Assembly (NCBI RefSeq): GCF_023150235.1
Contig: NZ_JAKLLH010000014.1
Location: 1-64,000, forward strand
DNA length: 64,000 nt
Direction: 5' to 3'
From: Azonexus sp.
GTDB taxonomy: Bacteria; Pseudomonadota; Gammaproteobacteria; Burkholderiales; Rhodocyclaceae
The notes beneath the pieces were generated by a model, which was given only the letters and a program-made list of their open reading frames with translations, did no database searches and was not told where the DNA came from. Of the stretch, positions 38,610 to 46,875 are shown piece after piece; position 1 is the stretch's first letter; each line of letters begins with the position of its first letter. The position numbers were made by a program, and so were the translations under genes.

Positions 38610-39293
38610 ATGCGTATCCTGCTTGCCGAAGACGATGCCCTGCTGGCCGATGGCCTGGCCCGTGCCCTGGCCCACTCCGGTTACAGCGTCGAGGTCGCGG
38701 TGGATGGCAGAACTGCCGACCACTGGCTGCAAAGCGAGGAGTTCGACCTCGCGATTCTCGACCTCGGCCTGCCCGACCTCGAAGGCAGCGACGTGCTGCA
38801 GCGCCTGCGCAGCCGCCGCCAGAAAACTCCGGTGCTGATTCTTTCGGCCCGCCCGGCGATGGAGGAGCGGGTCCGCCTGCTCGACCTCGGCGCCGACGAC
38901 TACATCGTCAAACCGGTGGCGCTGGCCGAACTCGAAGCCCGCGTCCGGGCACTGATCCGGCGTGGCCGCGGCGATCCCGACCCGAACCTGATCCTCGGCC
39001 GCCTGCGCCTCGACACACTGGGCAAGCGGGCCTGGGTGCGGAGCGACGACGGCGAACACGATTTCGAGCTGACCGCGCGCGAATGGGCAGCGATCGAGTT
39101 CCTCGCCCAACGTGTGAACCGGGTGGTCAGCAAGGAGCAGATGATCCAGGCGCTGTACGGCTGGGAAGAGGAGATCACGCCGAACGCCATCGAGAAATTC
39201 ATCTCGCGCCTGCGCAGCAAGCTGGAGACTGCCGGCGTCACCATCCGCACCGTGCGCGGCCTCGGTTACTACCTGGAAAAGCCGCATGCCTGA
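38610..39293 (+). CDS. OmpR-family response regulator (QseB/PmrA/TctD-like)
   Basis: 227-aa regulator. The receiver begins MRILLAEDDALLADGL with phospho-acceptor Asp in LAILDLGLPD and the conserved Lys in DDYIVKPV. The winged helix C-terminal half has TAREWAAIEFLAQR and the wing NAIEKFISRLRSKLETAG then IRTVRGLGYYLEKP. Overlap of 8 nt with the kinase gene marks a two-gene operon. A PmrA-type direct repeat sits upstream of the RND operon 3 kb away. Confidence 0.93.
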   Translation: MRILLAEDDALLADGLARALAHSGYSVEVAVDGRTADHWLQSEEFDLAILDLGLPDLEGSDVLQRLRSRRQKTPVLILSARPAMEERVRLLDLGADDYIVKPVALAELEARVRALIRRGRGDPDPNLILGRLRLDTLGKRAWVRSDDGEHDFELTAREWAAIEFLAQRVNRVVSKEQMIQALYGWEEEITPNAIEKFISRLRSKLETAGVTIRTVRGLGYYLEKPHA

Positions 39294-40668
39294 TCCGGGT
39301 CGCCACGGCAGCCTGCGCATCACGCTGCTGCGGCGCCTGCTGCCGGCGATGCTGGCGCTGCTGCTGGGCAGCGCGACGATTGCCTACTGGATCGCCTGGC
39401 GCAGCGCGACCAAGGCCTACGACCGGGCCCTCGCCGATGCGGCGCTGGCGATTGCCGAGCAACTCCACCTGAAGAACGGCGAAGTCCATCTGCCGCTCAC
39501 CCAGCAGGCGCGCGAGGTGTTGCTGACCGACCATTACGACCAGACCTTCTACGCCGTGCGCGCCGCCGACGGCCGCCTGCTCGATGGCGACCAACGCCTG
39601 CCGCTGGCGCCGGAAGCCCGTCGCAGCGGCGAAATCCGCTACTACTTCGACGCCCGCCTCGACCACCTGCCGATCCGCGTCGCCGCGCTCGAACGCGAAC
39701 TGGCCGGACAAAAACTGACCATCCTGGCCGGCGAAACGATGGTCAAACGCAATGCGCTGATCCGCGAAATCCTGCTCGGGATGCTGCTGCCGGAACTGCT
39801 GCTGGTCGCACTCAGCCTGCTCATCGTCTGGTTCGGCGTCCGCTCCGGCCTGCGCCCGCTCGATGGCCTGCGCCACGAACTGGCCGGCCGCTCGCATACC
39901 GACCTGAGTCCGCTGGGTACCGACGTGCCGCAGGAAATGCAGCCGATGGTGCAGGAAATCAACGGCCTGCTGCAGCGCCTGGCCGATTCGCTGGACAGCC
40001 AGCGCAATTTTGTTTCCGACGCCGCGCACCAGTTGCGCACGCCGATTGCTGCGCTGCAGGCGCAGGTCGAGGCGGCGCTGCGCGACGCCCCGGAAACCGC
40101 CCGGGCGCAATTGAGCGGCGTCCGCAACGCCTGCCAGCGGCTCGCCCACTTGGTCTCGCAACTGCTCGCGCTGGCCCGCGCCGAGCCCTCGCTGGCGCAG
40201 ACCGACCCGGAAATCGAACTTGCCGAAATCATCCACGCCTGCGCCGAAACCTGGCTGCCCTCGGCGATAGAGCGCGGCATCGATCTCGGCTTTGAAGTTA
40301 CGCCGGCCCGGGTTCGGGGCAATCGCCTGCTGCTGCAGGAACTACTCGGTAACCTGGTCGACAATGCCTTGCGCCACACACCGGATGGAGGGGCCGTGAC
40401 GGTTTCCTGCCGCGACGATGCTGCCGGCTGCTGCCGGCTGAGCGTCGAGGATAGCGGCCCCGGCATTGCCGTCGCCGAGTACGAGCGCATCTTCGAGCGT
40501 TTCTACCGTCCGCCTGGCAGCCATAGCGACGGCTGCGGCCTGGGACTGGCCATCGTTCGCGCCATAGCCCGCCAGCATGGCGGCCTGGTGTGCATCGACC
40601 GTTCCCCGCGCCTGGGAGGTGCCCTCTTCGAGGTCTGTCTGCCAAGCGGCTTGCTACAGAGCGAATGA
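39286..40668 (+). CDS. two-component sensor histidine kinase (QseC/TctE-like)
   Basis: 460-aa membrane kinase. TM1 (about 16-38) and TM2 (about 162-185) enclose a periplasmic sensor of about 120 residues. The HisKA box is DAAHQLRTPIAALQ with His248, and the HATPase domain has NLVDNALRHTPDGG and GCGLGLAIV. The cognate regulator is encoded just upstream. The sensed signal is unknown, but the adjacent metal-efflux operon makes a periplasmic metal or a cationic stress attractive. Confidence 0.92.
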   Translation: MPDPGRHGSLRITLLRRLLPAMLALLLGSATIAYWIAWRSATKAYDRALADAALAIAEQLHLKNGEVHLPLTQQAREVLLTDHYDQTFYAVRAADGRLLDGDQRLPLAPEARRSGEIRYYFDARLDHLPIRVAALERELAGQKLTILAGETMVKRNALIREILLGMLLPELLLVALSLLIVWFGVRSGLRPLDGLRHELAGRSHTDLSPLGTDVPQEMQPMVQEINGLLQRLADSLDSQRNFVSDAAHQLRTPIAALQAQVEAALRDAPETARAQLSGVRNACQRLAHLVSQLLALARAEPSLAQTDPEIELAEIIHACAETWLPSAIERGIDLGFEVTPARVRGNRLLLQELLGNLVDNALRHTPDGGAVTVSCRDDAAGCCRLSVEDSGPGIAVAEYERIFERFYRPPGSHSDGCGLGLAIVRAIARQHGGLVCIDRSPRLGGALFEVCLPSGLLQSE

Positions 40669-40819
40669 CCCTGAGCAAAGCCGTTTACCGCGGATGACGC
40701 AGACAAACCGCCGATGGGGCGGATTTTTCGACTTTGCGGACGCTTACCCGGCAGCTACTTCGGAAACGCTCCGTTCGGTCGCGAGAAAATCCGGGTTTGA
40801 AGCGAGATATTCGGGATGA

Positions 40820-40861
40820 CACGGTCGACGGCGGAAAATCGCATTTTTCGTCGTCGACCGT
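40820..40861. repeat. long inverted repeat ending in the GGTYGACCGTG motif
   Basis: Arms ACGGTCGACGGCGGAAAAT (40821-40839) and its partner at 40843-40861 match with 17 of 19 paired positions around a CGC loop. The outer ends are the TCGACCGT core and the inner ends are A/T runs. It lies between the converging kinase and HD-GYP genes, 8 nt from the HD-GYP stop, and may terminate both. Confidence 0.8.
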
Positions 40862-40868
40862 AAAACCC

Positions 40869-42110
40869 TCAAACCTCGAAGTGCCGCCGGACGCAGACCG
40901 TCAGCAAGCGGCGTAACTCGCTCTCGCCGCAGTCCGCCAGTTGCGCGTGGATATCCGCCGCCAACTCGCGAAAGACCGCGATCACCGCCGGGTCGAAGTG
41001 GCTGCCGCTGTCGCGTTCGAGGATTTCCATCGCCGCCGCGAAGGGCAGCGGCTCCTTGTACGGGCGCCGCGAACAAAGCGCATCAAAAACGTCGGCCACC
41101 GCGAAGATGCGCGCCGCCAGCGGAATGTCCTCGCCGGCCAGGCGGCGCGGGTAGCCGCTGCCGTCCCATTTTTCGTGGTGCCCGGCAACCACCGCGTGCG
41201 CGCCGTCGAGCCAGTCCATGCCGTGCACGATGTCCTCACCCTGGGCGACGTGGGTGCGCATGATCGCGAACTCCTCAGCGTCGAGCTTGCCCGGCTTGAG
41301 CAGGATCGCGTCGGGAATCCCGATCTTGCCGACGTCGTGCAGGAAGCTGCCGGCGATCAACGCCTGCATCGCGCCGCTACGAAAACCCATCCGTTCGGCG
41401 ATGCGGGCGGCAGTCCAGGCGACGCGGTAGTTGTGCGCGCCGGTATCGGAATCGCGCTTGGCAATCGCCCGCCCGAGGGCTTCCATCATCGCGATGTGAG
41501 AATCGAGCACCTCGCGCGCCTTCTGCTCGTTTTCCCGCGACAGATGCAGCACCACCGGGTAAATCGCCGCGCCGCACAGCAAGGCTGCCAGCGCCGCCAG
41601 CAAGGCGGCCGACAAGGCGCTGTCGCGGACCTGCCGGCGCTGCCACTCGGGCACCACGCGGACACCCTCGAAGTACCCGGCATCGGCCAGCGGGACCATC
41701 ACCCGTAACGCCCAGCGTCCGTCCGGCAGGTGCATGCTCAGATAGTCGGGGGCATCCCCCTTCGGTTTCTGGTGCGGCGGCAGCAGGGCCTCGATCGCTG
41801 CTCCGGACGCGGTCATCGCCTCGGCCCGCTTGTTGCCGGCGGCGTCGTAGATTTCGGCGATATCGAACAAGCCGCCGACAATCGCCTGCGCCGCGGCCAG
41901 CGCATGCTCGTCGGTGCTCTTATCCTGCGGACCGAAAGCCGCGTAATGCTGGAGCAAGCGCCGCGACTCCTCGGCGGCCAGCGCGACCGTCGTTTCTTCC
42001 GCGCTTCCGCGCGCGACGTACCAGGCCAGCGGACTGGCCAGGGCCGCCAGCAACAGGCTGACGCCGGCAATGCGCAGAGCGGCACGGCGGCTGAAAGGAT
42101 TGATCGTCAT
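40869..42110 (-). CDS. membrane HD-GYP domain protein (putative c-di-GMP phosphodiesterase)
   Basis: 413 aa. TM1 (about 10-30) and TM2 (about 172-195) bracket a periplasmic sensor region. The HD-GYP domain keeps FLHDVGKIGIPD, the second His pair in GHHEKWDGSGYP and the segment LAARIFAVADVFDAL, so metal sites and the GYP loop seem complete. It would hydrolyse c-di-GMP or a related dinucleotide. It is divergent from the efflux operon across a shared 152-nt region that includes a PmrA-type box. Confidence 0.92.
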   Translation of the reverse strand: MTINPFSRRAALRIAGVSLLLAALASPLAWYVARGSAEETTVALAAEESRRLLQHYAAFGPQDKSTDEHALAAAQAIVGGLFDIAEIYDAAGNKRAEAMTASGAAIEALLPPHQKPKGDAPDYLSMHLPDGRWALRVMVPLADAGYFEGVRVVPEWQRRQVRDSALSAALLAALAALLCGAAIYPVVLHLSRENEQKAREVLDSHIAMMEALGRAIAKRDSDTGAHNYRVAWTAARIAERMGFRSGAMQALIAGSFLHDVGKIGIPDAILLKPGKLDAEEFAIMRTHVAQGEDIVHGMDWLDGAHAVVAGHHEKWDGSGYPRRLAGEDIPLAARIFAVADVFDALCSRRPYKEPLPFAAAMEILERDSGSHFDPAVIAVFRELAADIHAQLADCGESELRRLLTVCVRRHFEV

Positions 42111-42184
42111 GAATGAAGGTCGGCAAAAACGCGCCGTAGCGCGAAGGTCTATCGATGGCGGCTGCAATAACGCCCGACGCCCGA

Positions 42185-42216
42185 GCTTAATCCGCGGGGC
42201 TTAAGGCTCGCTTAAT
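42185..42216 (+). promoter_or_regulatory. PmrA/QseB-type direct-repeat box
   Basis: CTTAAG-GCTCG-CTTAAT (42200-42216) matches the PmrA/QseB consensus of two CTTAA half-sites 11 nt apart. A third GCTTAA at 42185 lies 14 nt upstream. The box is 46 nt before the adaptor ATG and 90 nt from the divergent HD-GYP start, so one OmpR-type regulator could act on both. Confidence 0.68.
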
Positions 42217-42262
42217 GCTGCACGTGGATACTGCGCGGATCATGCCAGAGGCCAAGGTCGAG

Positions 42263-43381
42263 ATGAACCAACGATTGCTCTTTCCATTCCCCCCCGGGCT
42301 TGCGTCCGTGCTTGCATTGTCGCTGCTGTTGCTGACGCCCGGCCGCCCGGTGGCCGGCGAACTGTTACTGCAGGCGGCGCAATTGCGCGCCCACGGCATC
42401 GAGCTGGCGCCGGCTGGCGGAGGCACGGCACTGCGTGGCGCAACACTGCCGGCGCAGGTGGTGGTCCCGACAGCGCAGTTGCGGGTGGTCGCGGCGCCGC
42501 TCGGCGGCGTCATCGAGAGCCTGCTGGTGGCGCCCGGCGAAACGGTCCGCCGCGGCCAACCGCTGGCACGCCTGGCCAGCCGCGAAGTGCTCGAACTGCA
42601 ACGCGACGCAGCCCAGGCCGGCAGCCAGGCGGCGCTGCAGCAGCAAAACCTGGCGCGCGACGAAAAACTGTTCGCCGAAGGCTTGATCGCCGAAGCCCGG
42701 CTGCAGGCCACCCGCGCCGCCGCGGCGCAAGCCGCGGCGCAAGCCAGCGAGCGCCGCCAGGGCTTGCAATGGGCCGGGGCCGGCAGCAGCGGCGGGATCG
42801 CACCGCTGCTGACGATCAACGCGCCGATTTCCGGCGTCGTCCTTGAACAGTCGGCACAGACCGGGCAGCGAGTCGAGGCGACCGCGCCGCTCTACCGGAT
42901 CGCCGCGCTGTCGCCGCTGTGGCTGGAAATCCAGGCCCCGCTGGCAAGCGCCAACCAGCTGCGCAACGGCCAGCTGCTGCGCCTGCCCGAACTCGGCCTC
43001 GAAGCCCGCCTGATCGCCATCGGCCGCGCCGTCGACCCGGCCAGCCAGAGCGTGCTGCTGCGCGCCGAAGTCCGCCAGGGCGCCGAACACCTGACCCCCG
43101 GCCAGATGCTCGCCGTCGAGCTACCGGGCGCCGGCCCGGCGCAGGCCCAGGCGCGCCTGCCGGCCGCCGCGGTGGTGCGCAACGGCGAGCAGCACCTGGT
43201 CTTCGTCCGCCACAGCCGCGACGACAAGAGCGGCGCCCAGCGCTTTACCACGCTGCCGGTGCGGATCGTCGCGCAAGGCGGCGACAGTGTCACGGTCGAC
43301 GGCCTCAAGGGCGACGAAATGCTGGTCGTGCGCGGCGCCTCGGCGCTCAAGGCGATGCTGCTCGGCATCGGCCGCGAATAA
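42263..43381 (+). CDS. RND efflux periplasmic adaptor subunit
   Basis: Membrane-fusion protein of about 372 aa linking the RND pump to the outer-membrane channel. A signal peptide ends near VAG (about 31). The barrel-sandwich halves are split by a coiled coil (about 100-155, Ala/Gln-rich), and lipoyl-like motif APLGGVIESLLVAPGETV matches hits such as CusB/CzcB. ATG 42263 has AAGG upstream and yields the signal peptide; starts at 42215 and 42242 are in frame. No metal-binding N-terminal extension is visible. Confidence 0.9.
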   Translation: MNQRLLFPFPPGLASVLALSLLLLTPGRPVAGELLLQAAQLRAHGIELAPAGGGTALRGATLPAQVVVPTAQLRVVAAPLGGVIESLLVAPGETVRRGQPLARLASREVLELQRDAAQAGSQAALQQQNLARDEKLFAEGLIAEARLQATRAAAAQAAAQASERRQGLQWAGAGSSGGIAPLLTINAPISGVVLEQSAQTGQRVEATAPLYRIAALSPLWLEIQAPLASANQLRNGQLLRLPELGLEARLIAIGRAVDPASQSVLLRAEVRQGAEHLTPGQMLAVELPGAGPAQAQARLPAAAVVRNGEQHLVFVRHSRDDKSGAQRFTTLPVRIVAQGGDSVTVDGLKGDEMLVVRGASALKAMLLGIGRE

Positions 43382-43393
43382 GGGGCCACCACG

Positions 43394-46300
43394 ATGCTCG
43401 CCGCCTTGATCCGTTTTTCGCTGACCCAGCGCCTGTTGCTGCTGGTACTGACCGGGCTGCTCGCCGGCGCCGGCGTGCACGCCCTGCTCAACCTGCCGAT
43501 CGACGCTTTTCCCGACGTCTCGACGACGCAGGTCAAGATCATCCTCAAGGCGCCGGGGATGACTCCCGAAGAAGTCGAAACCCGAATCGCCACGCCGGTC
43601 GAACAGGAAATGCTGGGGATTCCGCACCAGCGCCTGCTGCGCTCGACATCGAAGTACGCGTTGACCGACATCACCCTCGATTTCACCGACGGCACCGACA
43701 TCTACTGGGCCCGGCAACAGGTCGGCGAACGCCTGGCGGCGGTGCTCGACAATCTGCCGCCCGGCGTTGACGGCGGGCTGGCGCCGATCACCACGCCGCT
43801 CGGCGAAATGTTCATGTTCACCCTCGAAGGCGAACTGTCGCTGGCCGAGAAACGCAGCCTGCTCGACTGGACCATCCGCCCGCAACTGCGCACCGTCCCC
43901 GGCGTCGCCGACGTCAATAGCCTGGGCGGCGAAGCGCGGACCTTCGAAGTAGTGCCCGACGCGGCGCTGCTGGCGGCGCGCGGCCTCTCGCAGCAGCAAT
44001 TGGCGCAGGCCCTGGAAGCCAACAACCGCAACGACGGCGCCGGCCGCCTCAACGACGGCGAGGAAGCGCTGCTGGTACGGGCCGAAGGCGCGATCCGCAG
44101 CCTCGACGACGTGCGCGCCATCGTCGTCAGCCAGCCGCGCGGCCCGAGTGGGCAAGCACTCGTGCGCATCGGCGACGTCGCCGAAGTGCGCCTCGGTGCG
44201 CTCACCCGCTACGGCGCGGTAACCCGCAACGGCGAGGGCGAAACGGTGCAGGGTCTGGTCCTCGGCTTGCGCGGTGCCAACGCCCGCGCCGTCGTCGCCG
44301 GGGTCAAGGCGCGGCTGGACGAAATCGGCGCCAGCCTGCCCGCCGGCGTCCGCATCGTTCCCTTCTACGACCGCGGCAGCCTGGTCGACCGCGCCGTCGG
44401 CGGCGTCGCCAAGGCGCTGGCCGAAGCCATCGTGCTGGTCGTGCTGCTGCTCCTCGCCTTCCTCGGCAACCTGCGCGCCGCGCTGGTGGTGGCGCTGATG
44501 CTGCCGCTGTCGGCGCTCGCCACCTTCGTGCTGATGCAACTGGCCGGGCTCTCGGCCAACCTGATGAGCCTGGGCGGCCTGGCCATCGCCATCGGCATGC
44601 TGGTCGATGCCGCCGTGGTCGTGGTCGAGAATGTCGAGACCCAGCTCGCCGAAGGCCAGCCCGGCCTGCCGACGCTGCACCTGGTCTATCGCGCCGCGCG
44701 CGAAGTCGCCGGCCCGGTCACCTCCGGGATCGCGATCATCGTCATCGTCTTCCTGCCGCTGCTGACCTTGCAGGGGCTGGAGGGCAAGATGTTCGCACCG
44801 GTGGCGCTGACCATCGTCTTCGCGCTCTCGGCCTCGCTGCTGCTGTCGCTGACCGTGGTCCCGGTGCTTGCCTCGTGGCTGCTCAAGCGCGGCGTGCACC
44901 ACGAGCCGTGGCTGGTCAAAAAGCTCGCCGCGCTCTACGACCGCGTGCTGGCACAGGCGCTGGCGCACAGCCGGCGCTTCATCGCCGCCGCCCTGCTGGC
45001 GCTGGTCGCCGCCGGCGGAGTTTTTCTGCTGCTGGGCAAGAGCTTCATGCCGACGATGGACGAAGGCGATCTGATCATGCAGCTGGAAAAGCTGCCGTCG
45101 ATCGGCCTCGAACGGACCATCGCCGTCGATACTCAGGTCCAGCAGGCGATCCTCGAACGCGTGCCCGAGGTGCGCGGCATCGTCGCCCGCGCCGGCGCCG
45201 ACGAACTCGGCCTCGATCCGATGGGCCTCAACCAGACCGACACCTTCATGGTCCTGGCGCCGCGCAGCGAATGGCGCGAGCCCGACCCGGCCGCGCTGCA
45301 GGACCGCCTGCGCGCGGTGATGGCCGATTTCCCCGGCATCGGCTTCGCCTTCACCCAGCCGATCGACATGCGCGTCTCGGAAATGCTGACCGGCGTGCGC
45401 GGCGACCTGGCGATCAAGGTCTATGGTCCCGACCTCGCCACCCTCAACCGGCTGGCTGGCGAGATCGTCGCCAGCGTCGGCCGCGTGCGCGGCGCCGAAG
45501 ACACCTTCACGCTCCGTAACGACGGCGTGCAATACCTCAAGATCGGCATCGACCGCCTCGCCGCCGGCCGTCTCGGACTCAACGTCGCCGACCTGCAGAA
45601 CGAGCTGAAGACGCTGCTCGAAGGCCGCCCGGTCGGCACCGTGCTCGACCAGGGCCGGCGGGTGCCGGTGCTGCTGCGCGGCCCCGAGGCGCTGCGCAGC
45701 TCGCCGGCCGACTTTGCCGCCTTGCGCATCGCGCTGCCCGGCGAAGCCGGGAGCCCAGCCGCCAGCCGCAGCGTGCCGCTGGCGCAGGTTGCGCGGATCG
45801 AGCGGATTGACGGCCCGGTCAAGGTCGACCGTGAAAACGCCCAGCGCTACGTCGTCATCCAGTCCAACGTCCGCGACCGCGACCTGGTCGGCTTCGTCGA
45901 GGAAGCCCGCGCTGCCGTCGCCCGCGAGGTGACGCTGCCGACCGGCTACCGGCTGGCCTGGGGGGGCCAGTTCGAGAACCAGCAGCGGGCCGCCGCACGG
46001 CTGGCGGTGGTGGTGCCGGTGGCGCTGCTGCTGATCTTCTTCCTGCTTTTTTCGACCTTCGGCTCGCTGCGCCAGGCACTGCTGGTGCTGGCCAATATTC
46101 CCTTCGCGCTGATCGGCGGCGTCTTCGGCCTGTTCATCGCCGGCGAATACCTGTCGGTGCCGGCTTCGGTCGGCTTCATCGCGCTGCTCGGCATCGCCGT
46201 GCTCAACGGCGTGGTCATGGTGACCTACTTCAACCAGTTGCTGGCGCGTGGCCTGCCGCTCGCCGAGGTGGTGGTCGAAGGCGCCCGCCGCCGCCTGCGG

Positions 46301-46501
46301 CCGGTGCTGATGACCGCCAGCATCGCCGCCTTCGGCCTGGTGCCGATGCTCTTCGCCAACGGCCCCGGCTCGGAAGTGCAGCGACCGCTGGCCATCGTCG
46401 TGATCGGCGGCCTGGTGACCTCGACGGCGCTGACCCTGGTCCTGCTGCCCATCCTGTTCCGCCGCTTTGGCCTTGAAACGCGCTCGCCGCTGCCCCGCTG
46501 A
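43394..46501 (+). CDS. heavy-metal RND efflux pump (CusA/CzcA family)
   Basis: 1035-aa inner-membrane transporter with 12 TM helices and two large periplasmic loops. The N-terminus LPIDAFPDVSTTQVKI and RSTSKYALTDITLDF mark the HME-RND group. TM4 reads AIGMLVDAAVVVVENVE, closer to the CusA-type AIGxxVDAA than to the CzcA DFGxIVDGA. The cation cannot be fixed from this alone; Cu/Ag, Ni or Co are all possible. It starts 12 nt after the adaptor stop. Confidence 0.93.
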   Translation: MLAALIRFSLTQRLLLLVLTGLLAGAGVHALLNLPIDAFPDVSTTQVKIILKAPGMTPEEVETRIATPVEQEMLGIPHQRLLRSTSKYALTDITLDFTDGTDIYWARQQVGERLAAVLDNLPPGVDGGLAPITTPLGEMFMFTLEGELSLAEKRSLLDWTIRPQLRTVPGVADVNSLGGEARTFEVVPDAALLAARGLSQQQLAQALEANNRNDGAGRLNDGEEALLVRAEGAIRSLDDVRAIVVSQPRGPSGQALVRIGDVAEVRLGALTRYGAVTRNGEGETVQGLVLGLRGANARAVVAGVKARLDEIGASLPAGVRIVPFYDRGSLVDRAVGGVAKALAEAIVLVVLLLLAFLGNLRAALVVALMLPLSALATFVLMQLAGLSANLMSLGGLAIAIGMLVDAAVVVVENVETQLAEGQPGLPTLHLVYRAAREVAGPVTSGIAIIVIVFLPLLTLQGLEGKMFAPVALTIVFALSASLLLSLTVVPVLASWLLKRGVHHEPWLVKKLAALYDRVLAQALAHSRRFIAAALLALVAAGGVFLLLGKSFMPTMDEGDLIMQLEKLPSIGLERTIAVDTQVQQAILERVPEVRGIVARAGADELGLDPMGLNQTDTFMVLAPRSEWREPDPAALQDRLRAVMADFPGIGFAFTQPIDMRVSEMLTGVRGDLAIKVYGPDLATLNRLAGEIVASVGRVRGAEDTFTLRNDGVQYLKIGIDRLAAGRLGLNVADLQNELKTLLEGRPVGTVLDQGRRVPVLLRGPEALRSSPADFAALRIALPGEAGSPAASRSVPLAQVARIERIDGPVKVDRENAQRYVVIQSNVRDRDLVGFVEEARAAVAREVTLPTGYRLAWGGQFENQQRAAARLAVVVPVALLLIFFLLFSTFGSLRQALLVLANIPFALIGGVFGLFIAGEYLSVPASVGFIALLGIAVLNGVVMVTYFNQLLARGLPLAEVVVEGARRRLRPVLMTASIAAFGLVPMLFANGPGSEVQRPLAIVVIGGLVTSTALTLVLLPILFRRFGLETRSPLPR

Positions 46502-46503
46502 GG

Positions 46504-46875
46504 ATGCCCATGCCCCCCGAGACCGAGTTTTCCGCCCTCTCCCCCGCTGAGTTTTCAGACCGCTCCCCGCAGGCCGGCGAAATCCTGCTCACGCTGATCG
46601 CCCCGGTTGCCGTCGCCGAAGCCGTCGAAGACCTGCTGCTCGCCCGCAGCGACCTGGTCAGCGGCTTCACCAGCATCGCCGCCGACGGCCACGGCTCGCG
46701 CCTGGCGCTGCACGGGGCCGGCGAGCAGGTCAGCGGCCACGCGCCGCGGATGCAGATCCAGACCATCGCCGCTGCCGGCGCCGTGCACGAACTGCTCGCC
46801 GCACTCAAGGCCGCGTTGCCGCATACGGAATTGCACTACTGGCTGATACCGGTACTCGAACGAGGAAAATTATGA
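46504..46875 (+). CDS. DUF3240 family protein (PII-like)
   Basis: 123-aa cytoplasmic protein with segments EILLTLIAPVAVAEAVEDLLL and TELHYWLIPV, a pattern of DUF3240 proteins that sit beside metal-RND pumps. A PII/CutA-like ferredoxin fold is predicted for the family. It lies 2 nt after the pump and overlaps the next gene by 4 nt (ATGA), so it is firmly part of the operon. About 20 N-terminal residues are extra and low-complexity. A role as metal or nucleotide sensor of the pump is inference. Confidence 0.78.
   Translation: MPMPPETEFSALSPAEFSDRSPQAGEILLTLIAPVAVAEAVEDLLLARSDLVSGFTSIAADGHGSRLALHGAGEQVSGHAPRMQIQTIAAAGAVHELLAALKAALPHTELHYWLIPVLERGKL

Noticed and set aside
43121-45532. An 800-residue open frame antisense to the RND pump, and similar long frames antisense to icmF (31114-33261) and the Cache receptor (55034-56830)
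   Set aside because: They mirror high-GC coding sequence on the other strand, have no recognisable domain and biased composition. The sense-strand genes are unambiguous.
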